From contig JBOGSA010000004.1 of assembly GCA_050749785.1 (NCBI GenBank), positions 1-25,783 of the forward strand: DNA of 25,783 nt. Reading direction: 5' to 3'. This document shows, piece by piece, positions 15,390 to 23,458 of this stretch. How positions within the stretch are numbered: the first letter of the stretch is position 1; every line of letters begins with the position of its first letter. This stretch comes from JAGWGI01 sp050749785 (lineage in GTDB: Archaea; Micrarchaeota; Micrarchaeia; Micrarchaeales; CABMGC01). The notes beneath the pieces are model-generated. The model did no database searches. It worked only from the letters and a program-made list of their open reading frames with translations, and was not told the DNA's origin. The translations under genes were made by a program, and so were the position numbers.

Positions 15390-15779
15390 TCACTCCGCCT
15401 TTTTCTCCTTTGGTTTGAATATCTGATCCAACGGCTTTGCTCCATATTCCACAATTACGGTGTTTATCTGCTCTGTATCAGCGCTCACCTGATTGCCGCG
15501 AATCAGCCTTCTTGCCCTAAAGCCATGCTTTGCGTGCCTTAGTCCTGCGCCGCCGTTGATGAGGAGTCTTGCCTTCCTTGTTCCCTCGACTTCCTTCCTC
15601 GATGGAGTGCCTGACTTATCGCTCAGACCTGTTATCTGCAACTTGAACCCTTCTAGGTCCGCAGGGAATCCATCGATCGTCTCGCCGATCTTCTTTCCTA
15701 GAAGCATTGCTTCTCTTTCCTTCACAACTTCCAGCTGCCCAGTCTTTCCAGTCTTCTTGTCCGAATAAACTATCTTCAT
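15390..15779 (-). CDS. rps6e: 30S ribosomal protein S6e
   Basis: A 129-residue protein with the S6e hallmarks: the beta-rich start MKIVYSDKKTGKT, GFKLQITGLSDKSGTPSRKE, and the basic GTRKARLLINGGAGLRHAKH region followed by RARRLIRG. Its length matches archaeal S6e. It lies between the small winged-helix protein gene and aIF2 gamma, an association of S6e with aIF2 gamma that is common in archaea. Confidence 0.95.
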   Translation of the reverse strand: MKIVYSDKKTGKTGQLEVVKEREAMLLGKKIGETIDGFPADLEGFKLQITGLSDKSGTPSRKEVEGTRKARLLINGGAGLRHAKHGFRARRLIRGNQVSADTEQINTVIVEYGAKPLDQIFKPKEKKAE

Positions 15780-15800
15780 AAAATCACTAATCGAAATAAT

Positions 15801-16121
15801 TTAAGCCTTTGAATGGAGGCGCTTGAGCTCTTCAACAAGTTCCGGGACCACCCTTATCTTGGGCGATATCCTTACTTTCCTGTTTTTTAAATGCTTGACC
15901 TCAGATTCCTTGGCCGGAAGCTCTTGAATCACTTTAAAGTCATGCACTAATGTCATTACCGAACCTATTACGTCATCGGCACTTGCCCTTATCAATTTTG
16001 CAATCTGGTCGTACGTCAGCGGTGTGTTATTGTTTTTGGCAAATACTTTTCCTATCGCCTTCCTGTTTTTATCCGCGCTGTCATATCCGAATGCCACATT
16101 TACCAATGTAGGTTTTACCAT
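15801..16121 (-). CDS. Small basic protein with a winged-helix-like core
   Basis: A 106-residue protein. Residues about 28-70 (NNTPLTYDQIAKLIRASADD then VIGSVMTLVHDFKVIQEL) look like a winged helix, and a basic tail follows (KHLKNRKVRISPKIRVVPEL). It sits between cdc48 (11 bases) and rps6e (21 bases) in the same transcript. A nucleic-acid or ribosome-related role is suggested by position and charge only. No named family recognised. Confidence 0.65.
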   Translation of the reverse strand: MVKPTLVNVAFGYDSADKNRKAIGKVFAKNNNTPLTYDQIAKLIRASADDVIGSVMTLVHDFKVIQELPAKESEVKHLKNRKVRISPKIRVVPELVEELKRLHSKA

Positions 16122-16132
16122 AAAATCACACT

Positions 16133-18289
16133 CTACCTATACATGCTTGTCGGCTCGTCCTTGAACCTCCTTATCCTCTCTGCCACCTCGCGAGGTATTG
16201 CAGGCTTTATTTCACCGAGCGCCTTTTTGAAGTCTGCCATGGTGACAGAATCCCTGTTGGACCTTATCGCATTCATTCCTGCCTCCCTGCACAGATTTTC
16301 TATCTCTGCGCCTGTATAGTTGTCTGTTGAGTTGGCAAGCTCTGCGATGTCCACCGACTTGTCTAGTGGCATCCTCTTTGTATGCACTTTGAATATATTT
16401 AGCCTTGTCTCTGGGTCAGGCATTGGTATCTCTATTATCTTGTCGAACCTTCCAGGCCTTAGAAGCGCTGTGTCCATTCCCTCTGGCCTATTCGTTGCAG
16501 CAAGGACAATTACGTTCTTTAGTTCTGCAAGTCCGTCCATCTCTGTGAGCAGTGTATCCACCACTCTCTCGCTTACGCGCGAATCGAATTCGCCGTGGCC
16601 TCGCGGATGAGCTATCGCATCAATCTCGTCGATGAATATTATGCACGGTGATGCAAGCCTTGCCTTCCTGAATATCTCTCTGACCGTCCTTTCACTCTCC
16701 CCGACATACTTGCTTAGGACCTCAGGACCTTTTATCGAAATGAAGTTTGATTCTCTTTCGGTTGCGACCGCCTTTGCGAGCAATGTCTTTCCTGTTCCTG
16801 GTGGACCGACAAGAAGCACTCCCTTTACCGGCCTGATTCCCATCTTCTCGAATGCCTCAGGATTCTTGAGCGGCGCTTCAACTGCCTCCTTGAGCTCTGA
16901 CTTGACGCTTTCGAGTCCGCCGACATCGCCCCAGTGCACGTTCGGTCTTTCAACAAACACTTCCCTGAGTGCACTTGGTTGCACATTCTTTAGCGCATCC
17001 ATGAAGTTGTCCCTATTCACCGTGAGTGAATTGAGCAGCTCGCTTGGAATCGACTGCTTGTCGATTATCTTTGGGAGTATAGACTTGAGGGTTGACATTG
17101 CGGCCTCTCTTACGAAGGCGCTGATGTCAGCTCCTGTGTATCCGTGCGTTATATTGGCAAGTTCGTCAAGGTTTACATCTTTTGCTAGCGGCATGTTCCT
17201 TGTGTGAATCTGAAGTATCTCCTTCCTTGCGTTCCTGCTCGGAACTCCGATCTCTATCTCCCTGTCGAATCTTCCTGGCCTTCTCAGCGCAGGATCAATA
17301 GCATCTGGCCTGTTTGTTGCAGCAAGTACAATCACCTGGCCCCTTGATGCCATTCCGTCCATAAGAGTCAGAAGTTGGGATACCATTCTTCTCTCTACTT
17401 CGTTTGTCGCTTCTTCCCTCTTCGGTGCAATCGCATCGATCTCATCCATGAAAATTATTGTCGGGGCTTTTTCGTTTGCCTCCTTGAATATCTCCCTTAG
17501 TTTCTCTTCGCTCTCACCAACAAACTTGCTCACAAGTTCAGGTCCTGATATTGAGATGAAATTCGCATCGCTCTCATTTGCCACTGCCTTTGCAAGCAGC
17601 GTCTTTCCTGTTCCTGGAGCGCCGTAGAGCAAGACTCCCTTAGGCGGCTCGATGCCCAGTCTTTCAAAGAGTTCTGGATATCTTATTGGCAGCTCGACCA
17701 TCTCCCTTATCTTTTGTAGTTCGACCTTAAGCCCGCCGATATCCTCATAATGAGCTTCTCCAATCCTAACTATTGATTCTGAAACTGGTTCCTCCTTTAC
17801 AATGAAGTTGGTATTCTTTGTTATTCTTGCTATGCCGTGAGGCGCAACAGTAACAACTAGGAAGTTGAATACAAGCCCGAACATAGGAATCGGGATTACG
17901 TCTCCCTTCACTATCGGCTTGTTCTCCCATTTTCTTTTAGCGTAATCCGCAAAATCAGGCGAGAGCGGCGGTCTTTGACCTGGAGGAGGTGCGATCACAA
18001 CTCTCTCTGCATCTTTTACCTCTGCCTTGGCTACGTGAACCTTATCACCTATTCCAACTCCAACATTTTGCCTAAGGTAACCGTCAATCCTAATGAATCC
18101 CAACCCTTCATCGCTAGGGTGTGCCTGCCAAACTATAGCGGCTGTGGACTTTATCCTGCCCTTTATCTCGATTATGTCTCCCGAGACAACATCTAGCGCC
18201 TTCCTTGACTTAGAGTCTATTCTGGCGATTCCTCTACCGGAATCAGTGACTAGCGCATCTGCGACTGTTAATTCTACACCATTTGGCAT
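16133..18289 (-). CDS. Cdc48/VAT-type AAA ATPase
   Basis: A 718-residue protein with an N-domain (1 to about 180) and two AAA modules. D1 has Walker A GAPGTGKT (about 219-226), Walker B FMDEIDAIAPKRE and a second region of homology with RPDAIDPALRRPGRFDREIE. D2 has GPPGTGKT (about 494-501), FIDEIDAIAHPRG and RPEGMDTALLRPGRFDKIIE. These unfoldases extract and feed proteins to the proteasome. Length is slightly below the usual 730-760, mostly because the tail after D2 is short. ATG 18289 follows a TATA box by 36 nt and heads a four-gene run ending in aIF2 gamma. Confidence 0.96.
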   Translation of the reverse strand: MPNGVELTVADALVTDSGRGIARIDSKSRKALDVVSGDIIEIKGRIKSTAAIVWQAHPSDEGLGFIRIDGYLRQNVGVGIGDKVHVAKAEVKDAERVVIAPPPGQRPPLSPDFADYAKRKWENKPIVKGDVIPIPMFGLVFNFLVVTVAPHGIARITKNTNFIVKEEPVSESIVRIGEAHYEDIGGLKVELQKIREMVELPIRYPELFERLGIEPPKGVLLYGAPGTGKTLLAKAVANESDANFISISGPELVSKFVGESEEKLREIFKEANEKAPTIIFMDEIDAIAPKREEATNEVERRMVSQLLTLMDGMASRGQVIVLAATNRPDAIDPALRRPGRFDREIEIGVPSRNARKEILQIHTRNMPLAKDVNLDELANITHGYTGADISAFVREAAMSTLKSILPKIIDKQSIPSELLNSLTVNRDNFMDALKNVQPSALREVFVERPNVHWGDVGGLESVKSELKEAVEAPLKNPEAFEKMGIRPVKGVLLVGPPGTGKTLLAKAVATERESNFISIKGPEVLSKYVGESERTVREIFRKARLASPCIIFIDEIDAIAHPRGHGEFDSRVSERVVDTLLTEMDGLAELKNVIVLAATNRPEGMDTALLRPGRFDKIIEIPMPDPETRLNIFKVHTKRMPLDKSVDIAELANSTDNYTGAEIENLCREAGMNAIRSNRDSVTMADFKKALGEIKPAIPREVAERIRRFKDEPTSMYR

Positions 18290-18320
18290 ATATTAGTCCC
18301 CAATACGTATGGTTTGCTTA

Positions 18321-18328
18321 AATATAAA
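18321..18328 (-). promoter_or_regulatory. TATA box of the cdc48-S6e-aIF2 gamma run
   Basis: On the minus strand TTTATATT lies 36 nt before ATG 18289, allowing a leader of about 10 nt. No comparable box precedes the three downstream genes, supporting one transcript. Confidence 0.55.
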
Positions 18329-18379
18329 GAGCTATATACTGCAAGAAGAGCTGAGGGTAAGATGCATGGTTTAAGCTGT

Positions 18380-19033
18380 TTATTCCGTTTCCACATATCC
18401 AGCCTTGAAGTGGCAACATGGATCGTATACAGTGAATATGTCGCGCCGGTTGCCTTTATTGTAGTTGCGCACTATCGGCCTAACCGCATCGCCCTCGAAT
18501 CTGAAAAGCATCCTCTGCAGCTCATACTCAAGACTGCGAGGATTTGGAAATTCCAATGGGATTCCTGTCATGCTATCGACTTTTCCAAACTGCGCTGGGC
18601 CATGCATGAAAGGGCTTAGGAGAAACACATTATTTGCGCTCTTTGGCAATATCACAACCATGTCGCCATGGATTTCAACATCCACACGGGCAACAAGCAG
18701 CGCAGCGTTCTCAAGTTTGAATGCTGCTTCTGGAATGCACTCGGATGGAAACACCCATTTCATGCCGCTTTCATCTCTGTATTTGTCGACTATATCAAAT
18801 CCCTGAGTGAACTTCTTCTCGGCTTGCAGGTAGATAACAACATCGCTCGCCCAGGCAATATTGTAGTCTTTTCCTAGCAATATTTTCCTGCTATCCTCAT
18901 CCATTATTTTTTTGTCATGTAGGAGATTGGAAGGCAATCCACCCCTGTCCCTGACTACCTCGCGGGCTTCAAGCCAGCTAAATCCCTTTTCATTAATCGG
19001 GACAATCTTCTCACTCTTTTGCACATGCTCCAT
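18380..19033 (-). CDS. Unrecognised protein downstream of trpS
   Basis: The frame is open to 19105, but ATG 19033 is preferred: it begins 5 bases after the trpS stop, whereas the longer start would overlap trpS by 67 bp. The product has 217 residues, no membrane segment or signal, and mixed alpha/beta character. Visible stretches are WLEAREVVRDRGGLPSNLL, AWASDVVIYLQAEKK and VDVEIHGDMVVILPKS, with an aromatic C-terminus containing DPCCHF. I see no catalytic motif. Its tight spacing suggests co-expression with trpS. Confidence 0.7.
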   Translation of the reverse strand: MEHVQKSEKIVPINEKGFSWLEAREVVRDRGGLPSNLLHDKKIMDEDSRKILLGKDYNIAWASDVVIYLQAEKKFTQGFDIVDKYRDESGMKWVFPSECIPEAAFKLENAALLVARVDVEIHGDMVVILPKSANNVFLLSPFMHGPAQFGKVDSMTGIPLEFPNPRSLEYELQRMLFRFEGDAVRPIVRNYNKGNRRDIFTVYDPCCHFKAGYVETE

Positions 19034-19038
19034 ATCTA

Positions 19039-20241
19039 TCAGTGTGGCGTCTTTGATTTTACAGGCTGCGCATTGCCTTTGATAACATCTGTCTGTGCTC
19101 CCCATATCTGCTTGAGTTCTGGCTTTATCTTGCTCTCAGGCTGCATTATGACTTTCTCGAAATCCGAATCCTTGACGTTACGAAGGTTCTTTTGAAAAGT
19201 GTTGACCAATTCTGTCATCTTCTCTGCGAACTGCACCTTCACCTCTCCAGATAGCAACTCACCTCTCCTGTAAGCCCCCTTTAGCTCCTCGCACTCTTTT
19301 GAATTCAAGAAGTACTTTTCGAGGTAAAAGATTGAGACGTCTGCATCAGGATCGCCGCCGAGTCTTCTGTGTTCTTCTACAGTCTTCTGTCCACCGCTTA
19401 GTGCCCTGCCAATCTTCTTCTTTACCAATTTGGGATCGTCTTTGAAATAGATTACGCCGTCAGGCCTTGACTTTGACATTTTCTCGCCATTTATATCTGG
19501 CATAAATACCCCGTGCAGAACAGCTGCCTTTGTGTTGTGTGTTCGAGCAGCTATGTCCCTGCAAAGTCTTAGATGAGCGTCCTCATCTGGACCAATAGGA
19601 ACCAGAACGTTGTCGGTTTTGTCATGTATTTTTGGAAAGAGAACGTGGGCTGCTTGCACAGCAGGATAGAATCCCAGGCCGATGTTTGTGCTCGGCTCAT
19701 AACCGTATATTGCTTGAACCTCAGAGTATGTGACCTTCCTTGAGAGCTCCATTGCTATGCTGAATATCTCGGGATAGTTGTAATCGAGCAGTATCTTGGT
19801 CTTGTCTGGATCAAATCCGTATGCAAGAAGAGATCTTATTAGCATAACAGAATTTTCAACGGCATCCATCCTATCCTCCACTTTCCTTGAGACGTAGCTC
19901 TCGTCGTCAGACAGTGGGATGTAGACCGGCACTCCATATTCCTTTTGGAAGAAGAGGTTGCAATCAAAGACCACCTTGTGACCCATGTGCAACTGTCCCG
20001 AAGGATTGAGTCCTGATACTATCGCTGACTGCTCTCCCTTGTCGAGCTTTTCCATGAACGCGTCAAAATCACGATGCGAATAGTACAGTCCCCGCTCAAA
20101 CCCATAGAAGTTTGGATAACTCTTTAGGCTGCTGAATCGCGATGCATTGAACTGGGTGACGAGTTTTTCGTTAGCTTGTAGTAGGTCCGCAAGCACTTCC
20201 TTTAGATTTACATCTATTTTCTCTTCTGACATTTGTATCAT
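19039..20241 (-). CDS. trpS: Tryptophanyl-tRNA synthetase, archaeal/eukaryal type
   Basis: A 400-residue class I synthetase. The HIGH signature is PSGQLHMGH (80-88) and the second ATP motif is KMSKS (about 254-258). Features match the archaeal/eukaryal TrpRS group rather than TyrRS: LSDDESYV after HIGH, GFYPAVQAAHVLFP, PIGPDEDAHLRLCRDIA, and especially ALSGGQKTVEEHRRLGG followed by DADVSIFYLEKYF. ATG 20241 overlaps the preceding gene's stop by 4 nt (ATGA), so translation is coupled. The N-terminal extension (1-45) is helical. Confidence 0.92.
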   Translation of the reverse strand: MIQMSEEKIDVNLKEVLADLLQANEKLVTQFNASRFSSLKSYPNFYGFERGLYYSHRDFDAFMEKLDKGEQSAIVSGLNPSGQLHMGHKVVFDCNLFFQKEYGVPVYIPLSDDESYVSRKVEDRMDAVENSVMLIRSLLAYGFDPDKTKILLDYNYPEIFSIAMELSRKVTYSEVQAIYGYEPSTNIGLGFYPAVQAAHVLFPKIHDKTDNVLVPIGPDEDAHLRLCRDIAARTHNTKAAVLHGVFMPDINGEKMSKSRPDGVIYFKDDPKLVKKKIGRALSGGQKTVEEHRRLGGDPDADVSIFYLEKYFLNSKECEELKGAYRRGELLSGEVKVQFAEKMTELVNTFQKNLRNVKDSDFEKVIMQPESKIKPELKQIWGAQTDVIKGNAQPVKSKTPH

Positions 20242-20864
20242 CCCATCTTTATTGTGCCATTCTTAATGAGCCTGTGTAACTCTTGTAGGTAAATAACCTC
20301 CACATCCTTTGTCTTTTCCATGATCGCGTCGAAGGTTTTGACTATGAACTCAGGAAATTCAATTTCGCCGCCATATACTTCTTCAAACGCATACTTTTCG
20401 TCCTTCCCTAAATAGGAAGGTCGTTTTGCCATGGCTTCTGCCTGTGCGCGCACATTTTGTTTCACTCGGTCCTCTCTCTTTTCGTTTGTAAGGCTCTCCC
20501 TGAGTTTTATCTTATCATCAATACTGGTTGGGACGCTACCGTTCATGTGCTTCAACTGTGCAACAATGCAACCTGTACCATTCATTCGCTCATTTAGAAG
20601 CACGATTGAAGCTGCATCGATATATGAACAATCGCCATGATTCCTCGGCTGATCTCCTGGTTTTGAGATATTAGGGATAATATCACAATGGAAGTTTACT
20701 ATTTCGCCTTTTATTGATACTGAAATGTCCTCTAGATAATGCCCAAGGTCAGGTAAATTCACGCTTGATCGTATGCTGCCAGGTGTGATCCTAGCCTGTC
20801 CTTGCTGCTCGTATCTACCAAGTATTGTGTGATAATCCTCCATTCCCTTAACTGAAAGATCCAA
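20238..20864 (-). CDS. Unrecognised protein coupled to trpS, with uncertain start
   Basis: Read from TTG 20864 the product has 208 residues; an internal ATG lies at residue 8. It is rich in charged residues, has no membrane segment, and contains PGSIRSSVNLPDLGHYLEDI, a Cys/His pair (FHCDI and NHGDCSY) and a helical basic middle (TNEKREDRVKQNVRAQAEAM). The frame continues upstream for 37 more codons without a start, so the TTG may be only the first available start in a damaged gene. The stop overlaps trpS by 4 nt. Function unknown. Confidence 0.6.
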   Translation of the reverse strand: MDLSVKGMEDYHTILGRYEQQGQARITPGSIRSSVNLPDLGHYLEDISVSIKGEIVNFHCDIIPNISKPGDQPRNHGDCSYIDAASIVLLNERMNGTGCIVAQLKHMNGSVPTSIDDKIKLRESLTNEKREDRVKQNVRAQAEAMAKRPSYLGKDEKYAFEEVYGGEIEFPEFIVKTFDAIMEKTKDVEVIYLQELHRLIKNGTIKMG

Positions 20865-20991
20865 CAGCGAAAGCTCCTTTGCTCCTGTAGGATCATCACC
20901 TTCTTTAAGCTCAACATAATCCTTGTATAATTTCCCTTTTTGTGCGTCCTGCTCCAGGTATGTATATGTCTTTGTTCACGGGGAAGTCCAC
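20865..20991 (-). pseudogene. Probable severed 5' end of the 20238-20864 gene
   Basis: In the frame of the downstream gene, bases 20975-20865 encode 37 codons (TKTYTYLEQDAQKGKLYKDY then VELKEGDDPTGAKELSL) after a TGA at 20976-20978, with no ATG, GTG or TTG. A different frame reads MDFPVNKDIY from GTG 20991, about 22 nt after the start site expected from a TATA box at 21036-21043. A one-base indel near 20955-20975 would join the two. A sequence error and a true mutation both fit. Confidence 0.4.
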
Positions 20992-21086
20992 CCTATCCCT
21001 AAACGCTTGGACGATTCTTCGATCCAAAACATCTAATTTAAAAGATTAATCTGCAAAGTCAACTGACTGAGTGCTGGCTCGCATTT

Positions 21087-21905
21087 TTATATCTTGCGAA
21101 TAGTTTCAACAACTTCCATTAGCTCCCTTACCTTTCCAACATCAATCTCGGAAGAATAGGGTTTGGCATTGCGTTCTGATGCGCTTTGATTCCCGTCCTT
21201 TAGGGAAGTGCTCACAATTGCGCCGTCTGCGTATTTCAATAGACTCTGTGCGTTTTTGCTATCTAGACCGCTACCCACAAATACAGGTATACCGGATGCC
21301 TGCCTTGCCGTGATTATTTTTTGGATTTCTGGGGGCTGGCCGGTTACCTGCCCCGTAACGATTATGAAATCTGCACCCTTCTCTGCGGCAATCATTGCAG
21401 ACTCTTCTATTGGTCTTGGAATTAGCATTTTTGCATGCTTAACTTGTATGTCGGCGAAAATCCTTATCTCTTCTGTGCCCAGCTTATTCCTTGCCTCAAT
21501 CACAAGATCTGGCTCGGCATTTGCGATTCCAAAATCTGTTGAGACAGTATCAACGAATGCCGGCACCCTGATGAACTTTCCCCCAATTGCCTTTGCAATT
21601 GTAAAAGCGGCTTCATAATCATTCCACAGCACGCTTACACCAATTGGAATTTCTGTGAGTGAACTAAGTCCCTTGCCGAGCTCGGTCATAGCATCAACGG
21701 TTTCTTTACCTACCTTCATCTTGTGCGGCAAGTCATAGTTGTTCTCGATTATCACAGCATCTACACCTCCATCTAGAAGTGCCTTCATGTCTTTTTTTGC
21801 TTTTTGGATTACACTTTCCATATCGATGAAGCCTTGGTAGCCTGGAAGGGGGGTGAAATGCAGTGCACCGATTATCGCCTTAGGTGGAAGCAGAGAATCG
21901 TTCAT
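21087..21905 (-). CDS. BtpA-family (beta/alpha)8 barrel protein
   Basis: A 272-residue protein of family-typical length. The N-terminal signature IGALHFTPLPGYQG (12-25), VDAVIIENNYDLP (about 48-60), GVSVLWNDYEAA, RVPAFVDT, FADIQVKHA, and a phosphate-site-like VFVGSGLDSKNA with DGAIVSTSLKDG make the BtpA assignment firm. BtpA was named for a role in photosystem I biogenesis in cyanobacteria, which cannot apply here; archaeal members have no settled reaction, though the fold suggests a phosphorylated small-molecule substrate. Its ATG overlaps the stop of the TrpD-like gene (ATGA), implying a shared pathway. Confidence 0.88.
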   Translation of the reverse strand: MNDSLLPPKAIIGALHFTPLPGYQGFIDMESVIQKAKKDMKALLDGGVDAVIIENNYDLPHKMKVGKETVDAMTELGKGLSSLTEIPIGVSVLWNDYEAAFTIAKAIGGKFIRVPAFVDTVSTDFGIANAEPDLVIEARNKLGTEEIRIFADIQVKHAKMLIPRPIEESAMIAAEKGADFIIVTGQVTGQPPEIQKIITARQASGIPVFVGSGLDSKNAQSLLKYADGAIVSTSLKDGNQSASERNAKPYSSEIDVGKVRELMEVVETIRKI

Positions 21906-23083
21906 TTAAGCACTTTATACTTATCTTGTATCTCCCTTACCTCTTTTATTACCTGCTTGTGCAACTTGTCCCTGAGTGCTATGGATGCAACTTCAACACC
22001 ATCTTTGAGGTCAAGATTCGTAGCGGTTTCACCTCTCTTGATTTTTGAGAGTGCCAAAAGCACGGCGGTGTTTGCGATCAAAGTATTCCTTGCACCATCG
22101 GGTCCGAATCCTTCAAGCACATTTTCCGTGTACTGGAGCCTGCTTTGCGCATCGTTTATACTTGGTGAGAGATCTTTCTCTTTTGCAGGCGTGGAAAATC
22201 CAAAATCTGAAAATTCGATCTTTAGGTATTCCATCATTCCTGCACTGAACAGCACCGCTTCTGTGCCCCCGTTCATAATTGAGACCTCGTCAACGGTCTT
22301 GGCCTTATTGCCATTTGCGTAGCCGCGCACTATAAGCGCTTTTTCAACATGCATTATCCCAAGGTTGTTGAGAAGCTGATATGCTTTTGCGACTACTAAA
22401 GGCCCAATCACCTGATTAACTCCGAGAACTTTCCCGACTAGGTTTTCAGATTTGAGAGGATTTGTCATTGGCCCTATTATGTCGTTCATATGTGCCAAAT
22501 GAGCAACGCCGTGGGTCAGAACATGTATTTTCTTATAATTTGTGTTGACTGCTTCAATGTATCCGAAGTTTGCATCGTCTATGGATTGAGTAATGATTTC
22601 CGGGGAAGCAAGCTTGTCTATGCCTAAATAGTCTATGAAGTCCGAGCTGCCGGACCTCTGTGCGCCTCCTGGCGAGCCATGCTTTGCGAGTTTGACTCCT
22701 TGAGATGCTGCTAGAAGTGCGGATGATGTGCTTATGTGGAAAGAATTTATTGTATCCCCACCTGTACCGCAGTTGTCATAAACCTCCTTGCTTTTTGTCT
22801 TTAGGAATCCATGCTTCGATAGCCCTATGTCGTATTGGAACACAGCTGCGACTATGCCTGCTAGTTGCTCATGTGCACCGCTTCGTTTGTTTGTAGCAGC
22901 ATTGTATATCGAAGAAAGAATTGTGACAGATTGTATCTTGGCGAGTTCAGGATCTCCAAAGGCCTTCTTCAAGTGTTCGTCAGTGCTAAGAGCTGTGTTG
23001 AAAGCGTATAGGGCGAAAACGCCAAGGGAGTATGCCAAATCAAAATCTAGCGGTTTGTTTAGCCTAGCATAGAATTTAAGCAA
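21902..23083 (-). CDS. TrpD-like phosphoribosyltransferase of the nucleoside phosphorylase fold
   Basis: 393 residues from TTG 23083, longer than the usual 340 or so. Anthranilate phosphoribosyltransferase motifs are present: DNCGTGGDT (about 101-109), ISTSSALLAAS, KHGSPGGAQRSGSSD, GPMTNP and the metal-binding VDEVS. Some positions differ: the KHGNR motif reads KHGSP, and the RTxFN segment before GPMTNP, which carries an Arg that contacts anthranilate, is replaced by VAHLAHMND. With no other trp genes nearby, a different acceptor or a TrpD2-like nucleic-acid-binding role is possible. The frame is open upstream, so the true start may be at 23273. It is translationally coupled to the BtpA-family gene. 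Confidence 0.85.
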   Translation of the reverse strand: MLKFYARLNKPLDFDLAYSLGVFALYAFNTALSTDEHLKKAFGDPELAKIQSVTILSSIYNAATNKRSGAHEQLAGIVAAVFQYDIGLSKHGFLKTKSKEVYDNCGTGGDTINSFHISTSSALLAASQGVKLAKHGSPGGAQRSGSSDFIDYLGIDKLASPEIITQSIDDANFGYIEAVNTNYKKIHVLTHGVAHLAHMNDIIGPMTNPLKSENLVGKVLGVNQVIGPLVVAKAYQLLNNLGIMHVEKALIVRGYANGNKAKTVDEVSIMNGGTEAVLFSAGMMEYLKIEFSDFGFSTPAKEKDLSPSINDAQSRLQYTENVLEGFGPDGARNTLIANTAVLLALSKIKRGETATNLDLKDGVEVASIALRDKLHKQVIKEVREIQDKYKVLK

Positions 23084-23273
23084 TTGATTTGCAAAATTGC
23101 TTCTTTTGACATCTCCGAGTTGATTTGTTCCTATTCCCTTATCTTGCAGAAGCTCAGCTATCTCCTTTGTTTCAAATAGCTTGCCTTTAGAAGAAGAATT
23201 TTGTAGGCCACCGTTGTGCTGTTGAGACTGGCTTTGATCCTTCTGTGGATTCGTATATTCTTTTTATTTCCAT
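23084..23273 (-). other. Probable N-terminal extension of the TrpD-like gene, separated by a one-base frameshift
   Basis: Sixty sense codons (23263-23084) continue the TrpD-like frame upstream without any ATG, GTG or TTG. They encode a Q/S-rich linker (NPQKDQSQSQQHNGG) and a helical region (KLFETKEIAELLQDKGIG). ATG 23273, well placed behind a TATA box, lies in another frame. Removing one A from the A5 run at 23261-23265 joins MEIK to this stretch and yields a 456-residue protein. Sequence error, slippage or mutation are all possible. Confidence 0.5.
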
Positions 23274-23283
23274 TTGCACACCG

Positions 23284-23455
23284 TTATTTAACATATTCTG
23301 TTTGAACAGATTTATATTTGTTATGTGTGGGTTCGTACATAAGCTCGACGATTAAGTCTTTTAAGTAAGTTAGACCAGAACCTTTTCCATTCTTGAGAAT
23401 CTGGGCGTGGCTTACAATGTGTATCGGGAGTTCATGTTCTCTTTCGGAAAAATTT
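23284..23455 (-). other. Start-less reading frame in the gap between the protease and TrpD-like genes
   Basis: A frame ending at TAA 23284-23286 is open back to about 23455 and reads plausibly as protein (ELPIHIVSHAQILKNGKGSG, then LTYLKDLIVELMYEP). It lacks a start codon before an internal ATG near its end, and its last part overlaps the promoter at 23297-23320. It may be a decayed gene or chance. Confidence 0.2.
23297..23320 (-). promoter_or_regulatory. TATA box with adjoining palindrome before the TrpD-like gene
   Basis: On the minus strand CAAATATAAA (23311-23320) is a TATA-like element. Directly downstream is the perfect inverted repeat TCTGTT-TG-AACAGA (23297-23310), which would overlap the start site expected near 23290. 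ATG 23273 follows. The layout suggests a repressor operator. Confidence 0.45.
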
Positions 23456-23458
23456 AAG

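Noticed and set aside
16632..17207. 191-codon plus-strand frame
   Set aside because: Antisense to cdc48 with no features of its own.
19034..19105. Longer start for the gene downstream of trpS
   Set aside because: It would overlap trpS by 67 bp, whereas ATG 19033 lies 5 bases after the trpS stop.
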